IMG/VR virus record: IMGVR_UViG_3300042197_004886
Coordinates: 1 to 60,162 of that record
Length of the DNA stretch: 60,162 nt
Source: a virus
Strand: one strand, 5' to 3'
The stretch's first letter is position 1. Each line of letters starts with the position of its first letter. Of the stretch, positions 32,056 through 40,478 are shown piece by piece. The notes beneath the pieces are model-generated. The model had not been told where the DNA came from. It saw only the letters and a program-made list of their open reading frames with translations, and did not search any database. The position numbers and the translations under genes are program-made.

Positions 32056-32826
32056 ATGAATTCCAATACTAAATTACAATTACCTTCTGTGACTCTCATG
32101 TGCATAGATTGTGTTGATGTAAATAGAGCAATTGCCGTTGTAGAACATTGTAAAACACTTTGCGATTTCGGCAAAGTTAAAGTCTTAACTAGTTTGCCTA
32201 CTGATTATGAGCATATTAAAATAATGCCTCTTAATTCGCTTGTAGAATATTCCATTTTTATGTTGACTGAGTGTAGTAAATATATTGATACTGAACACGT
32301 ATTAATTATTCAAAGAGACGGGTGGATCCTAAATACTAAAACTTGGGACAATGAGTGGTTAAATTACGATTATCTTGCTCCAGTGTTCAATCAATATGAC
32401 ATCGTTGGAAGTGGAGGATTCTCGTTTAGGTCTAAAAAATTAATGGACACTCTTACTGAATGGATGCCAAAATGGGATGGTACCCCTGATGGAGCGAACG
32501 AAATTCAATCACAAGTTGGGTATTATGAAGATGGTGTTATTGCATTCAGTGAAGAACTAAGAAAAAAATTTAATTATGCGCCAATTGATGCTGCAAATAA
32601 ATTTGCGCAAGGAGGAAGTATGAATCTTGAAACATACTATGAATTTCCATTTGGATTTCATGGATCCGCTAGAGTTATAAATCATGAAACTGGAGAAGTT
32701 GGCCCTCCTTCCGATTGTGATCATGATGGACTATGTGGCTGCACTCATAAAAAAGGATTTGCTGCAAAGCAATTAGAACTTAAGCTTATTGAGCTTATGA
32801 AAAAATACACAAACTACAATGGATAA
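32056..32826 (+). CDS. DUF5672-type glycosyltransferase-like protein
   Basis: 256 residues. VTLMCIDCVDVNRAI, then HVLIIQRDGWILN, WLNYDYLAPVF, and DIVGSGGFSFRSKKLMD match the DUF5672 pattern found in glycan loci, in which QxDGW and GNGGFSLR are the landmarks. A C-terminal Cys-rich segment (CDHDGLCGC) is unusual. Catalysis has not been established for the family to my knowledge. It overlaps the next gene by eight bases. Confidence 0.7.
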   Translation: MNSNTKLQLPSVTLMCIDCVDVNRAIAVVEHCKTLCDFGKVKVLTSLPTDYEHIKIMPLNSLVEYSIFMLTECSKYIDTEHVLIIQRDGWILNTKTWDNEWLNYDYLAPVFNQYDIVGSGGFSFRSKKLMDTLTEWMPKWDGTPDGANEIQSQVGYYEDGVIAFSEELRKKFNYAPIDAANKFAQGGSMNLETYYEFPFGFHGSARVINHETGEVGPPSDCDHDGLCGCTHKKGFAAKQLELKLIELMKKYTNYNG

Positions 32827-33700
32827 AAAGATAACACATTTACGAAAAACTGATATACATAGCACGTTAACTACGTGGATATACTGCCATTTTGCGATGA
32901 TGTGGGCAGCCGAGCAGCAGGGATTATTATCCTACATTGATTGGCATGAGGGAGGCTTTTTAAAATCTTATGAAGACAAAGAAATGTTCGCAAAGAGCCC
33001 CAACGCGTATGACTGGTACTTTAAACAACCGATGGTTCCCTTTGCTGGGGGTGCCAAAGAGATACGTACATGGGAAACATGGCAAGATCCTTCGCCAATT
33101 CCGTTCATGGCACAACCGCTTTCAGTAATTAAGGACTACTATAAAAAACATCTTGTTTTCAATGACTATGTTAACGAAAGAGGAAAGCAAATAGTAGATA
33201 GGTATGGAATCGATTTTAGTAAGACCATTGGAATTACGTGGAGAGGAACAGACATTTATTTAGAAAGTTTAAACGGAAATTCAGGCAGAAAATATACACC
33301 TATTGAATATTATTTCCCTTGGATAGATAAGGCATTGGAGCAGATTCCTGATGCACGTATAGCGTGTACCAGCGAAGAAACTGGAATACTCGAACCTTTA
33401 TTTAAAAGATACCCACAGGCATTTATGATTGACGAATTTTATCAGGCCCCAAAGGGAAGCAAAGATAATCCTGAAAGATTTAGCCCAGTAAGCGGATTTG
33501 AAAGAGGATTGCAACCAGCATTAATGGTATGGTTATTCAGCAAGTGTGCATGGTTAATAAAAAATAGAGCAAGTACAAGTGCAGTTGCTTCTTGGTTAAG
33601 CGATGGGGAGATAGTGAATATCTGTCACACCGAAATATTAGGATTTCCTCCACACCTTGATGGGATTGAATATAAAGGTCAAGTATATCCAATAATATAA
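32819..33700 (+). CDS. Fucosyltransferase-like (O-FucT/GT23 fold) protein
   Basis: 293 residues. SKTIGITWRGTDIYLES followed by YTPIEYYFPWIDKALEQIPDARIACTSEET resembles the GDP-fucose site of alpha-1,2/1,6 and O-fucosyltransferases (HxRxTD-like, then a D/S-E-x-x strand). The N-terminus (WIYCHFAMMWAAEQQG) is also of that type. The basic pocket residue appears as Trp-Arg-Gly-Thr-Asp. The donor assignment is inference. Confidence 0.55.
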   Translation: MDKKITHLRKTDIHSTLTTWIYCHFAMMWAAEQQGLLSYIDWHEGGFLKSYEDKEMFAKSPNAYDWYFKQPMVPFAGGAKEIRTWETWQDPSPIPFMAQPLSVIKDYYKKHLVFNDYVNERGKQIVDRYGIDFSKTIGITWRGTDIYLESLNGNSGRKYTPIEYYFPWIDKALEQIPDARIACTSEETGILEPLFKRYPQAFMIDEFYQAPKGSKDNPERFSPVSGFERGLQPALMVWLFSKCAWLIKNRASTSAVASWLSDGEIVNICHTEILGFPPHLDGIEYKGQVYPII

Positions 33701-33720
33701 TAACAATACTCTCGAGAAAT

Positions 33721-34689
33721 ATGAATTACTGCGTACTAACAACTATTAATAAGCCGACCAAGGCAATCGAAGAACTTTATAAGAAGTTCGGAAATAATCT
33801 CATTATTGTAGGAGACAAAAAAACACCCAATGATTGGGACTACAACGGCATTAAGCCAATTTTAGGCACTACGAGTTTCGCTCCCGACAACCACTATGCA
33901 AAAAAGAATTTAGGTTACTTGGAAGCAATGAAAAAAGGTGCAAAATTAATCTATGATACAGACGATGATAACATTCCCAATGATACATGGAGTATCAGGA
34001 AATTAGAAACAGAGACAGACTTTTCTAAAACTGAGAAAGGATGGTACAATGTATATTCTTATTTTAAAACTAATATTTGGCCTAGAGGATTTCCTTTAAA
34101 TATGATAGGGCAGACTACGGCAAGCTCAGCAGGACATGGTGTGGTTCTAAGTTCTATTCAACAGGGTCTATCTGATGGAGAGCCCGACGTAGATTCAATT
34201 GCACGATTGGTACTAAAGGATAGAGATACTATATTTGCTGACAATCGAAGTATTAATTTGCAACCTTATACATGGAGTCCATTTAATTCTCAGACTACAT
34301 GGTGGTTCCCAAAAGCCTTTCCATTAATGTATCTGCCAGTTAACTGTTCATTTCGAATGACTGACATTTGGAGAAGTTTCATTGCACAAAGATGTTTGTG
34401 GGAAATTGGCGAATGTGTTACTTTTCATTCGCCCTCCGAAGTAATTCAAGAACGTAACGATCATAACCTAATGAAGGATTTTGAGGATGAAGTGCCGGGA
34501 TATCTTTTAAACGAAAAGATTATTGAAGTATTGAATGATTTATTTTTGAAAAGTGGAGAAGAATTCATGTGCGAAAACTTATTAACTTGCTATGAGGCCC
34601 TGGTAACAAACAAAATTTTACCATTAAAGGAAATTGATTCAGTAAAAAAATGGATAAGCGATTATGAAACTACAAGAAATTTGGAATAA
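33721..34689 (+). CDS. STELLO-like (DUF288) glycosyltransferase
   Basis: 322 residues. YCVLTTINKPTKAIEEL, LIIVGDKKTPNDW, APDNHYAKKNLGYLEAM and AKLIYDTDDDNIP are the four landmarks of the STELLO/DUF288 GT-A-like family, with DTDDDN as metal site. Related proteins occur in plants, algae, giant viruses and some phages. The sugar donor is unknown. It overlaps the next gene by 26 bases. Confidence 0.75.
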   Translation: MNYCVLTTINKPTKAIEELYKKFGNNLIIVGDKKTPNDWDYNGIKPILGTTSFAPDNHYAKKNLGYLEAMKKGAKLIYDTDDDNIPNDTWSIRKLETETDFSKTEKGWYNVYSYFKTNIWPRGFPLNMIGQTTASSAGHGVVLSSIQQGLSDGEPDVDSIARLVLKDRDTIFADNRSINLQPYTWSPFNSQTTWWFPKAFPLMYLPVNCSFRMTDIWRSFIAQRCLWEIGECVTFHSPSEVIQERNDHNLMKDFEDEVPGYLLNEKIIEVLNDLFLKSGEEFMCENLLTCYEALVTNKILPLKEIDSVKKWISDYETTRNLE

Positions 34690-35230
34690 GTTAAGTTTAC
34701 AAGGCTATGCTTCCGATAAAGGGGATATACATAGCTATTTGCCAGTATATGAAGAAATATTGGCACCATACCGTGAAACTGCTAAGAATGTTCTTGAAAT
34801 AGGATTATTTCATGGTCATTCTTTAAGGATGTGGGAACAATATTTTACCAATGCCGATGTTTACGGCATTGATTGTAGTGAAACACCTCACGATGGAATG
34901 GCAGATCTCAGGCCTATGATTGCAGAGGGCACTCATAACATTAATATCATGGACGCCTGTAACAAATCAGAAGTAAAAAAAGTATTTGAAGGTAAAATGT
35001 TTGATTGCATTATAGAGGATGCAGGTCATGCCATTTCTCAGCAGTTTGAGCTTTATTCTATTTGGAAAAAATATCTTTCTCCAAATGGTATTTATATAAT
35101 TGAGGATGTTCAAGATATAGATAATGACATATCGAGATTAAAATGCATCGACCCCGACAAAGAAATAAAAATCATCGATCGTCGATACTTGAAAAACAGA
35201 TATGATGACGTATTAATCATCATACATTAA
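34664..35230 (+). CDS. Class I SAM-dependent methyltransferase (CmcI/sugar O-methyltransferase-like)
   Basis: 188 residues. SDKGDIHSYLPVYEEIL, then NVLEIGLFHGHSLRMW (motif I), VYGIDCSETP, FDCIIEDAGH (catalytic DxxH region) and YIIEDVQDID follow the layout of small sugar O-methyltransferases related to CmcI and mycinamicin MTs. It ends the AT-rich glycosyltransferase series. Confidence 0.75.
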   Translation: MKLQEIWNKLSLQGYASDKGDIHSYLPVYEEILAPYRETAKNVLEIGLFHGHSLRMWEQYFTNADVYGIDCSETPHDGMADLRPMIAEGTHNINIMDACNKSEVKKVFEGKMFDCIIEDAGHAISQQFELYSIWKKYLSPNGIYIIEDVQDIDNDISRLKCIDPDKEIKIIDRRYLKNRYDDVLIIIH

Positions 35231-35254
35231 TTTTTTCTTTAAAAATATTTTTTG

Positions 35255-35437
35255 ATGAAAGAAATAACCCCATCTCAGCTTGCTAATCAGTTCGTAAACG
35301 ACGAAGACCTCGGTAGAGAAATTCGCAAGCATGTACTAGATTCTCACGAAAAAAACACTATTTTGGCAAATCTCGCGTTGGGCTTTCCAAACGACTTTGA
35401 TCTTGGTCAAAAGATCAGAGCACTCTTTGTCGACTAA
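35255..35437 (+). CDS. Small hypothetical protein
   Basis: 60 residues from ATG 35255 (a TTG one codon earlier is possible). Acidic, helical (VNDEDLGREIRKHVL). No family recognised. It is flanked by short AT-rich gaps. Codon use returns to the GC-richer phage style. Confidence 0.55.
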   Translation: MKEITPSQLANQFVNDEDLGREIRKHVLDSHEKNTILANLALGFPNDFDLGQKIRALFVD

Positions 35438-35464
35438 AACTCTTTATCCGTTTTTTAGTTCTTA

Positions 35465-35472
35465 ATAAATAA
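35465..35472 (+). promoter_or_regulatory. Late-promoter-like word before neuB
   Basis: AATAAATAAAAG, only nine bases before ATG 35482, so any transcript from it would have almost no leader. Confidence 0.4.
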
Positions 35473-35481
35473 AAGCGACAC

Positions 35482-36372
35482 ATGGAAAAAACAATAATAG
35501 TCGCCGAAATCGGCATTAACTATGCGTATGGCGAGGATCCTGCTCGATTTGTCGATAATGTCAAGCGACTGATTGATATTGCCTCTATTGCTGGCGCAGA
35601 CTACGTTAAATTTCAAAAGAGGGATCCTCACGTCTGTGTGCCTATGGCTGAACGTGAAGCCCCAAAGTCCGTTCCTTGGAGAAGAGAGCCGACTACTTAT
35701 TTTCAGTATAAGCTCGATATTGAGCTCTCGTTAGAGCAGTACAAGGAGATCGATGCCTACTGCGATCAGAAGGGCATGCTCTGGTTTGCCTCTGCTTGGG
35801 ACAAGAACTCAGTTGATTTTTTGCGTAAGTTTCAGACTAAACTGCCCAATGGAAAATGGGGCACAGTAATAAAGATTCCATCGGCTTTAATCCATGATCT
35901 TGAGTTAGTAGAGTATGCTAGAGACTGTTCGGACTTTCTCCTTATCTCTACTGGCATGAGTACCCAAGAGGAAATAGACCTTGCTATCGAGGAAGGCCGA
36001 CCGAACGTCGTATTTCACACCAACTCCAGTTATCCTGCTCCAATAAACGAATTAAATATGGAGTATATTCGTTATCTTTCTCATTTGAATGCATCACGAG
36101 AATTTAACAATGCATTTGAAGTAGGATATTCATCTCATGAAAGATCGATTGTTACTTGTGCTTCATCTATTTTATATGGAGCAACTTGGATAGAGAGACA
36201 TATCACAATAGATAGAAATTTCTGGGGAAGTGATCAGTTGAGTTCATCAGATCTTCCTGAATTTGCATCGTTAATTAAAAACATTCGCGAAATAGAGTCA
36301 TCTAGAGGCATATATGGATTGCGTAAAGTATTTAAGTCAGAATTACATAAAAAGAAGACTTTAAGAGGATAA
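35482..36372 (+). CDS. neuB: Sialic-acid (nonulosonate) synthase, NeuB family
   Basis: 296 residues. IIVAEIGINYAYG, AGADYVKFQKRDP, LDIELSLEQYKEI, WFASAWDKNSVDFL, KIPSALIHDLELV, LISTGMSTQEEI, HTNSSYPAP, VGYSSHERSI and ERHITIDRNFWGSDQLSS follow the NeuB TIM-barrel order, with Lys, His and Glu positions that bind PEP and the divalent metal. It condenses PEP with an N-acetyl-hexosamine. The C-terminal SAF (antifreeze-like) domain of typical 340-residue NeuB is missing; the chain ends soon after the barrel (KKKTLRG). The last 320 bases are AT-rich, and a homing endonuclease follows within 26 bases, so the 3' end may have been replaced. No NeuC is seen, so the sugar precursor may come from the host. 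Confidence 0.85.
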   Translation: MEKTIIVAEIGINYAYGEDPARFVDNVKRLIDIASIAGADYVKFQKRDPHVCVPMAEREAPKSVPWRREPTTYFQYKLDIELSLEQYKEIDAYCDQKGMLWFASAWDKNSVDFLRKFQTKLPNGKWGTVIKIPSALIHDLELVEYARDCSDFLLISTGMSTQEEIDLAIEEGRPNVVFHTNSSYPAPINELNMEYIRYLSHLNASREFNNAFEVGYSSHERSIVTCASSILYGATWIERHITIDRNFWGSDQLSSSDLPEFASLIKNIREIESSRGIYGLRKVFKSELHKKKTLRG

Positions 36373-36376
36373 ATAA
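36369..36376 (+). promoter_or_regulatory. Late-promoter-like word before the endonuclease
   Basis: GATAAATAACT overlapping the neuB stop, 21 bases before ATG 36398. Confidence 0.45.
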
Positions 36377-36397
36377 CTAAAATAGGTTATTCAGGAT

Positions 36398-37363
36398 ATG
36401 AATCAAATTAGTTGTAAAATATGTAATGAAACAGACTTAGCTAAAATGAAAAGTGCAGTCTTTAAAAAAACGAATAGCAGAAAATACTATAATATTTGTA
36501 TATCATGCTATTCAAAAAAGATGAAAGACTCTCTATTGGCTACTTGTAAAAACTATTCTACTGAAAAAATAGAAAAAGCTAAACAAAAAAGAAAAGAAAC
36601 TAATTTGAAAAAATATGGAACTGCCTTCCCTCAAAAATTAGATTCAGTAAAATTAAAAACGAAGCAAAATAATTTATTAAAACATGGAGTTGAAAATCCT
36701 TGGCAATCCAAACAAATTAAAGACAAAATAAAAAAGACTAATTTAGAAAGATATGGAGTTGAATATGTTTCTCAATCTAATCTTATTAAAAATAAAAAAT
36801 TAAATTCATGGTTTTCTAAAAAACCAGAAGAACGTCAAAAAATAATAAATAAAGCAAATTCAACAAAGAGATCGAAGACTGATTCTCAAAAATTAAAAAC
36901 TAAGGAGCTGAGAGAAAACACAAATTTACATAAATATGGAGTCAAAAATATTGGTCAATTAAATTATTCATATTCTAAAATATCTCAAGAATTATTTAAT
37001 TCGATATATTTAAAATTACCCATATTTCTTCAGCAAAAAACGTATTACGCATCATTAAATTTTGAATTTATACGAAAATTTAATGAATCAACGTACTTAT
37101 ATGATTTTACCATAACATCAATAAAGAAAATTATAGAGTTTAATGGAGATCTATGGCATGCGAATCCACTAAAATATCCTGATCCTAACTTAAAAATGAA
37201 AAGATTAAATGGAATTACGTGTAAAGAAATATGGGATAGAGATTTTAAAAAAATACAACACGTCGAGTCAATTGGATATTCTGTTAAGGTCATTTGGGAA
37301 AACGACTATGTAAAAAATAAAGAAGAAACCGTCGCTTCTTGTATATCATGGCTGTTAAATTAG
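36398..37363 (+). CDS. EDxHD (Vsr-like) homing endonuclease with LKKYG repeats
   Basis: 321 residues, strongly AT-rich. The N-terminus has a Cys-pair motif (CKICNETD, then CISCYSKK). Next come four to five copies of a target-binding repeat of the type T-N-L-x-[KR]-[YH]-G-[VT] at about 60-190 (TNLKKYGTAFP, NNLLKHGVENPW, TNLERYGVEYVSQSN, TNLHKYGVKNIG). The C-terminal nuclease domain reads YLYDFTITSIKKIIEFNGDL, then WHANP, then EIWDRDFKK and VKVIWENDY, as in the intein-associated endonuclease at 12296. Free-standing here, between neuB and unrelated genes. Confidence 0.8.
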   Translation: MNQISCKICNETDLAKMKSAVFKKTNSRKYYNICISCYSKKMKDSLLATCKNYSTEKIEKAKQKRKETNLKKYGTAFPQKLDSVKLKTKQNNLLKHGVENPWQSKQIKDKIKKTNLERYGVEYVSQSNLIKNKKLNSWFSKKPEERQKIINKANSTKRSKTDSQKLKTKELRENTNLHKYGVKNIGQLNYSYSKISQELFNSIYLKLPIFLQQKTYYASLNFEFIRKFNESTYLYDFTITSIKKIIEFNGDLWHANPLKYPDPNLKMKRLNGITCKEIWDRDFKKIQHVESIGYSVKVIWENDYVKNKEETVASCISWLLN

Positions 37364-37403
37364 TACAATTACTTTTAAACATTTTAAAATCTTTACGTGG
37401 AAA

Positions 37404-37706
37404 ATGAAAATCACACCAAAAAAAGTATTTCAATTCATCGAGGGCAACTTGAAACTGCTCGGCGACCGTATGCACCTCCTTCCAGTGCACGAACGTGAGC
37501 AGGTGCTCTACCGATCACAGATCTGTAAAGACGACTGCATGGTCTATGAATACTGTACTTACTGTGGCTGCTCTATTCCAGGTAAGCTATACGTGAAGGA
37601 GTCCTGCAACGGCGGTGAGCGATTTCCCGACCTGATGGGGGCCAAAGAGTGGGAAGAGTACAAGTTAAAAAACAATATTGAGATCAAAGGTGACCTACTT
37701 CATTGA
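37404..37706 (+). CDS. Small Cys-rich (zinc-finger-like) protein
   Basis: 100 residues. CKDDCMVYEYCTYCGC then ESCNGGERFPD gives five closely spaced Cys plus one further on, a likely zinc-binding knuckle seen in small T4-type phage proteins. Function unknown. It overlaps the following HAD gene by up to 29 bases. Confidence 0.65.
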   Translation: MKITPKKVFQFIEGNLKLLGDRMHLLPVHEREQVLYRSQICKDDCMVYEYCTYCGCSIPGKLYVKESCNGGERFPDLMGAKEWEEYKLKNNIEIKGDLLH

Positions 37707-37995
37707 TATCGACGACACTATCTGTACCCTGTCGGGCACAATGCAGTACGAGACCGCTCAACCCATCGCAAAGGCTATTGAAAAAGTTAATCGTCTCTTT
37801 GAGGAAGGACACAGAGTTATTTTCTGGACTGCTAGAGGAACCAAATCCGGTCTGGATTGGAGACAATTAACAGAGGCTCAGCTCCTCTCTTGGGGCGTCC
37901 AGTATCACGAGTTAAGGTTCGGTAAGCCAGTATACGATGTCTTTATCGACGACAAAAATATCAACTCGGAGGACTGGTTAAATGCAAAAGACTAG
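37678..37995 (+). CDS. Small HAD-superfamily phosphatase
   Basis: 105 residues from TTG 37678 (GTG 37690 also possible). Motif I FIDIDDTIC supplies the nucleophile and acid Asp pair. IFWTARGTKSG is motif II/III, and VFIDDKNINSEDW is motif IV. Short cap-less HADs of this type occur in capsule and LPS loci and in phages. It may dephosphorylate a sugar or nucleotide intermediate; the substrate is not visible. The stop overlaps the next start by 14 bases. Confidence 0.75.
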   Translation: MRSKVTYFIDIDDTICTLSGTMQYETAQPIAKAIEKVNRLFEEGHRVIFWTARGTKSGLDWRQLTEAQLLSWGVQYHELRFGKPVYDVFIDDKNINSEDWLNAKD

Positions 37996-38590
37996 AGTAC
38001 TTCTGCTGGGAAACAGCCCCCAAATAAATGAGATTCAATTTGATCTTCTACAGGAGGGAATCATCACGCTTGGCTTGAATCGAATCTGGTTAAAACACAT
38101 TCCTGATTACTTTTTCTTTCACGATCTAATTATCTCAAACGAGCTCAGTCGACAGCCTGAAATCCTTGCACAGCTTATCCAAAATTCTACTATTTTTTCA
38201 AGCGAATGGATTCGAAAGAACAAGAACAACGTTATTCCTAAATGGACTACCTCCTATCCTATGCCGCCATCTCAAGGTTTTCCAGATTCGGCTTCGCTCT
38301 CGATACAGATATTTTCAAAGCATATCATGAAGAGCAAACGGGTTTCGTTTTATGTTGCTGGGGTACCTCTGCTTTGGCAGGAGCCTAGCCATTTTTGGAA
38401 ACAACTTGAATACTCTCCCAGCGCGGCTGGCGACAAGGCCTGGTATGACCACCGCTTTCCTAAAATGTTACAAAACTTTAGAACTTTAAAGAATTTGGGC
38501 TATGATATCACGTCGGTCACTCCAGGATCTGCTTTAAACAAGCTCTTTCGTTACGAGAGCATTGAGAATCTCTATAAGAAGAGACTATAG
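37982..38590 (+). CDS. Unknown protein with GT42/DUF115-like start
   Basis: 202 residues. RVLLLGNSPQINEI and ITLGLNRIWLKHIPDYFFFHD resemble the opening of the 25324 protein and GT42/DUF115 folds (GNSP loop, then a GLNR strand). The later part is divergent (FYVAGVPLLWQEPSHFW). A sugar-transfer role is suggested by that and by its place at the end of the glycan island, with low certainty. Its end overlaps the convergent baseplate gene by six bases. Confidence 0.5.
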   Translation: MQKTRVLLLGNSPQINEIQFDLLQEGIITLGLNRIWLKHIPDYFFFHDLIISNELSRQPEILAQLIQNSTIFSSEWIRKNKNNVIPKWTTSYPMPPSQGFPDSASLSIQIFSKHIMKSKRVSFYVAGVPLLWQEPSHFWKQLEYSPSAAGDKAWYDHRFPKMLQNFRTLKNLGYDITSVTPGSALNKLFRYESIENLYKKRL

Positions 38591-39379
38591 GGAGACCTTT
38601 ACTGTCTTAGACAACACCGTCTCTTTAAAGGTGTTAACGATTGCGCTTGCTGCACCGGGAGTAGGCGGAAATTTTGCGTCTACTACTGATGCCATTGCAG
38701 TCAGCAACAAAAATAGAGTATCGCCTAATACTGCTGGGCCCATTACTGGACTGTGGCCGACTTTGACAAAGTTACCGTTCACCCATATCTCGTTAGAGGC
38801 TGCCTCGATCTCGCTACCGGAGGTCACCTCGATCCTTGAATTTGCATGGATAGAGATATTGCCTCCTCGCAATTCAATAATCGACTGGGACTCCGAGTGC
38901 TCAATGGTAATACTCTTGTCTCGACCAATATTTACCCTAGAACCCTTCAGCTGCATGGTGATGCCCTTTGAAATAGTAAACCAGACCTTAAGCTCTTCGT
39001 CGCCGTCGAACAGCACCACATGGGAGCCTAAATACTCTCCGTCTTTGCCCAATTCCTCACGCACGTCCTCTGCAATCTCGTGCAAAGAATAATACTCGGG
39101 CGAGTATGGGTTTCCGTTATCGAATCGCACTGCAACTACTGCTCCTTTCTTTGGTACTGATAGCGAGCCACCAAGCCCGTCCTTGCCAAAGTAGGCGCTC
39201 TTTTGTTTGGGATAGGCCCAAGGCAGATCCTCTACGGGAATATCGTCATAGAGACTAATTACCCGAATCCTGGCTCTGCCCTCTTTGCGCGGATCGTTTG
39301 GGTCTTCGACTATTCCCAAGAACTGCTTGTCTACTAAGTCTAGCCCTCTGCGTTCGATATCGTGATTTTGGTCCATCAT
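38585..39379 (-). CDS. 5: Baseplate central spike protein (gp5/VgrG-type)
   Basis: 264 residues. An N-terminal OB-fold segment (FLGIVEDPNDPRKEGRARIR, then DLPWAYPKQ) is typical of gp5. KKGAVVAVRFDNGNPYSPEYY precedes a beta-helix-like region with repeated short strands (SITIEHSESQSIIEL, GNISIHANSRIEVTSG, EIWVNGNFVKVGHSP). The lysozyme domain of T4 gp5 is absent. It would form the trimeric membrane-piercing spike under the tail tube. A CTAAATAA word lies 22 bases upstream. Confidence 0.8.
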   Translation of the reverse strand: MMDQNHDIERRGLDLVDKQFLGIVEDPNDPRKEGRARIRVISLYDDIPVEDLPWAYPKQKSAYFGKDGLGGSLSVPKKGAVVAVRFDNGNPYSPEYYSLHEIAEDVREELGKDGEYLGSHVVLFDGDEELKVWFTISKGITMQLKGSRVNIGRDKSITIEHSESQSIIELRGGNISIHANSRIEVTSGSEIEAASNEIWVNGNFVKVGHSPVMGPAVLGDTLFLLLTAMASVVDAKFPPTPGAASAIVNTFKETVLSKTVKVSL

Positions 39380-39410
39380 ATTAGATTATATCCTGATCTG
39401 GTTATTTAGT

Positions 39411-40472
39411 TTAGTTTCCGTAAATATTTCCCAAGTCTTCTACTGGAGGTTCAAGAAAATTGCTGGCCGCGCCCAGTGCTGGATTAATCAGGCCGCCGAC
39501 TGATGCTAGTGCATTTTGTACGGACTGACCCGCGTTTTGAATATTGTCCCCAATTACTGGTAGACCAGAGAGAAAAGAGCCAACGTTTGTTGCCAAGGCA
39601 CCGAGTGTGCGTCCGCTCCAAGGATTATTGATGTCGGTTTTTGTACGATCATCAAAGAGTCGGCTGCCGTCTGGATAACGACTCTCCTCTTCAAAGAAAC
39701 CTACTTTGATCTTGAAACTATTGGTGGCTGGCGTCCTAGTGGTGGCGACCTCTAGTCTGGCGCCGCCAGCAAAAGTATCGCTAAAATCAAACTCGCACTG
39801 TCTACACCTGAATTTTACGTAGCCGTACTGTTCTAACACATTAGAGAAGACGTTTCCTCCACCGACGATGTTACCGATCGCTCCGGTATTTACGCCAAGT
39901 GCCGCCGCAACATTTTGTCCTACGCCAGGAATTCGATACCTAATGTTTCTGGCCTCAGCCACATAGACGTCCATTGCAAACCATCGCAGGTTATCGGGCA
40001 CCCTTTCTCGCATGAATACCTTGTCATAGATCGCATTACGATAAATATCGGCAAGCTCATTAATTCTAAGATCTATCGCCTCTAGTGTATTGACTGTGAT
40101 GACTGCGTCCTTGGCCTTTTGTGGCTTTTCTGCATCAGTCGCGGCTTTCCACATCGTGTTTAGACCGCTGATGCTTTGAAAATACCAGGGTGCATCAAAT
40201 GTAAGGTATCTTAGTATATTCTTAAATACCACCAGTCCATTTGCCTCCGCTGTATAGCCTCGGTTCTTTAAAAAATCGACTGCAGTGTCCGCATTTGTTC
40301 TGAAAAGTGGAGAGTCCCACAGCTGCAGATCGGTAAATGCGGCTGACTCTACCGGTTCAAAGATAAAATCAATAGCAAAGGTCAAGAAAGTAGGCTCGTC
40401 GTAAGGATCAGTAAAAAATCCCTTCCTAAAGTTGTCAGTCTTATTCTGTATTCCGTAAAAATTATGTGGCAT
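39411..40472 (-). CDS. Baseplate/tail structural protein, family not identified
   Basis: 353 residues in the baseplate cluster. The middle is helical (INELADIYRNAIYDKVF), followed by a beta-rich segment with RCRQCEFDFSDTFAGGARLE. The Gly/Ala/Asn-rich C-terminus is probably flexible. I cannot match it to a T4 protein. A tube-initiator (gp48/gp54-like) role is one guess from its place between hub and spike genes. Confidence 0.6.
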   Translation of the reverse strand: MPHNFYGIQNKTDNFRKGFFTDPYDEPTFLTFAIDFIFEPVESAAFTDLQLWDSPLFRTNADTAVDFLKNRGYTAEANGLVVFKNILRYLTFDAPWYFQSISGLNTMWKAATDAEKPQKAKDAVITVNTLEAIDLRINELADIYRNAIYDKVFMRERVPDNLRWFAMDVYVAEARNIRYRIPGVGQNVAAALGVNTGAIGNIVGGGNVFSNVLEQYGYVKFRCRQCEFDFSDTFAGGARLEVATTRTPATNSFKIKVGFFEEESRYPDGSRLFDDRTKTDINNPWSGRTLGALATNVGSFLSGLPVIGDNIQNAGQSVQNALASVGGLINPALGAASNFLEPPVEDLGNIYGN

Positions 40473-40478
40473 CTTGTA

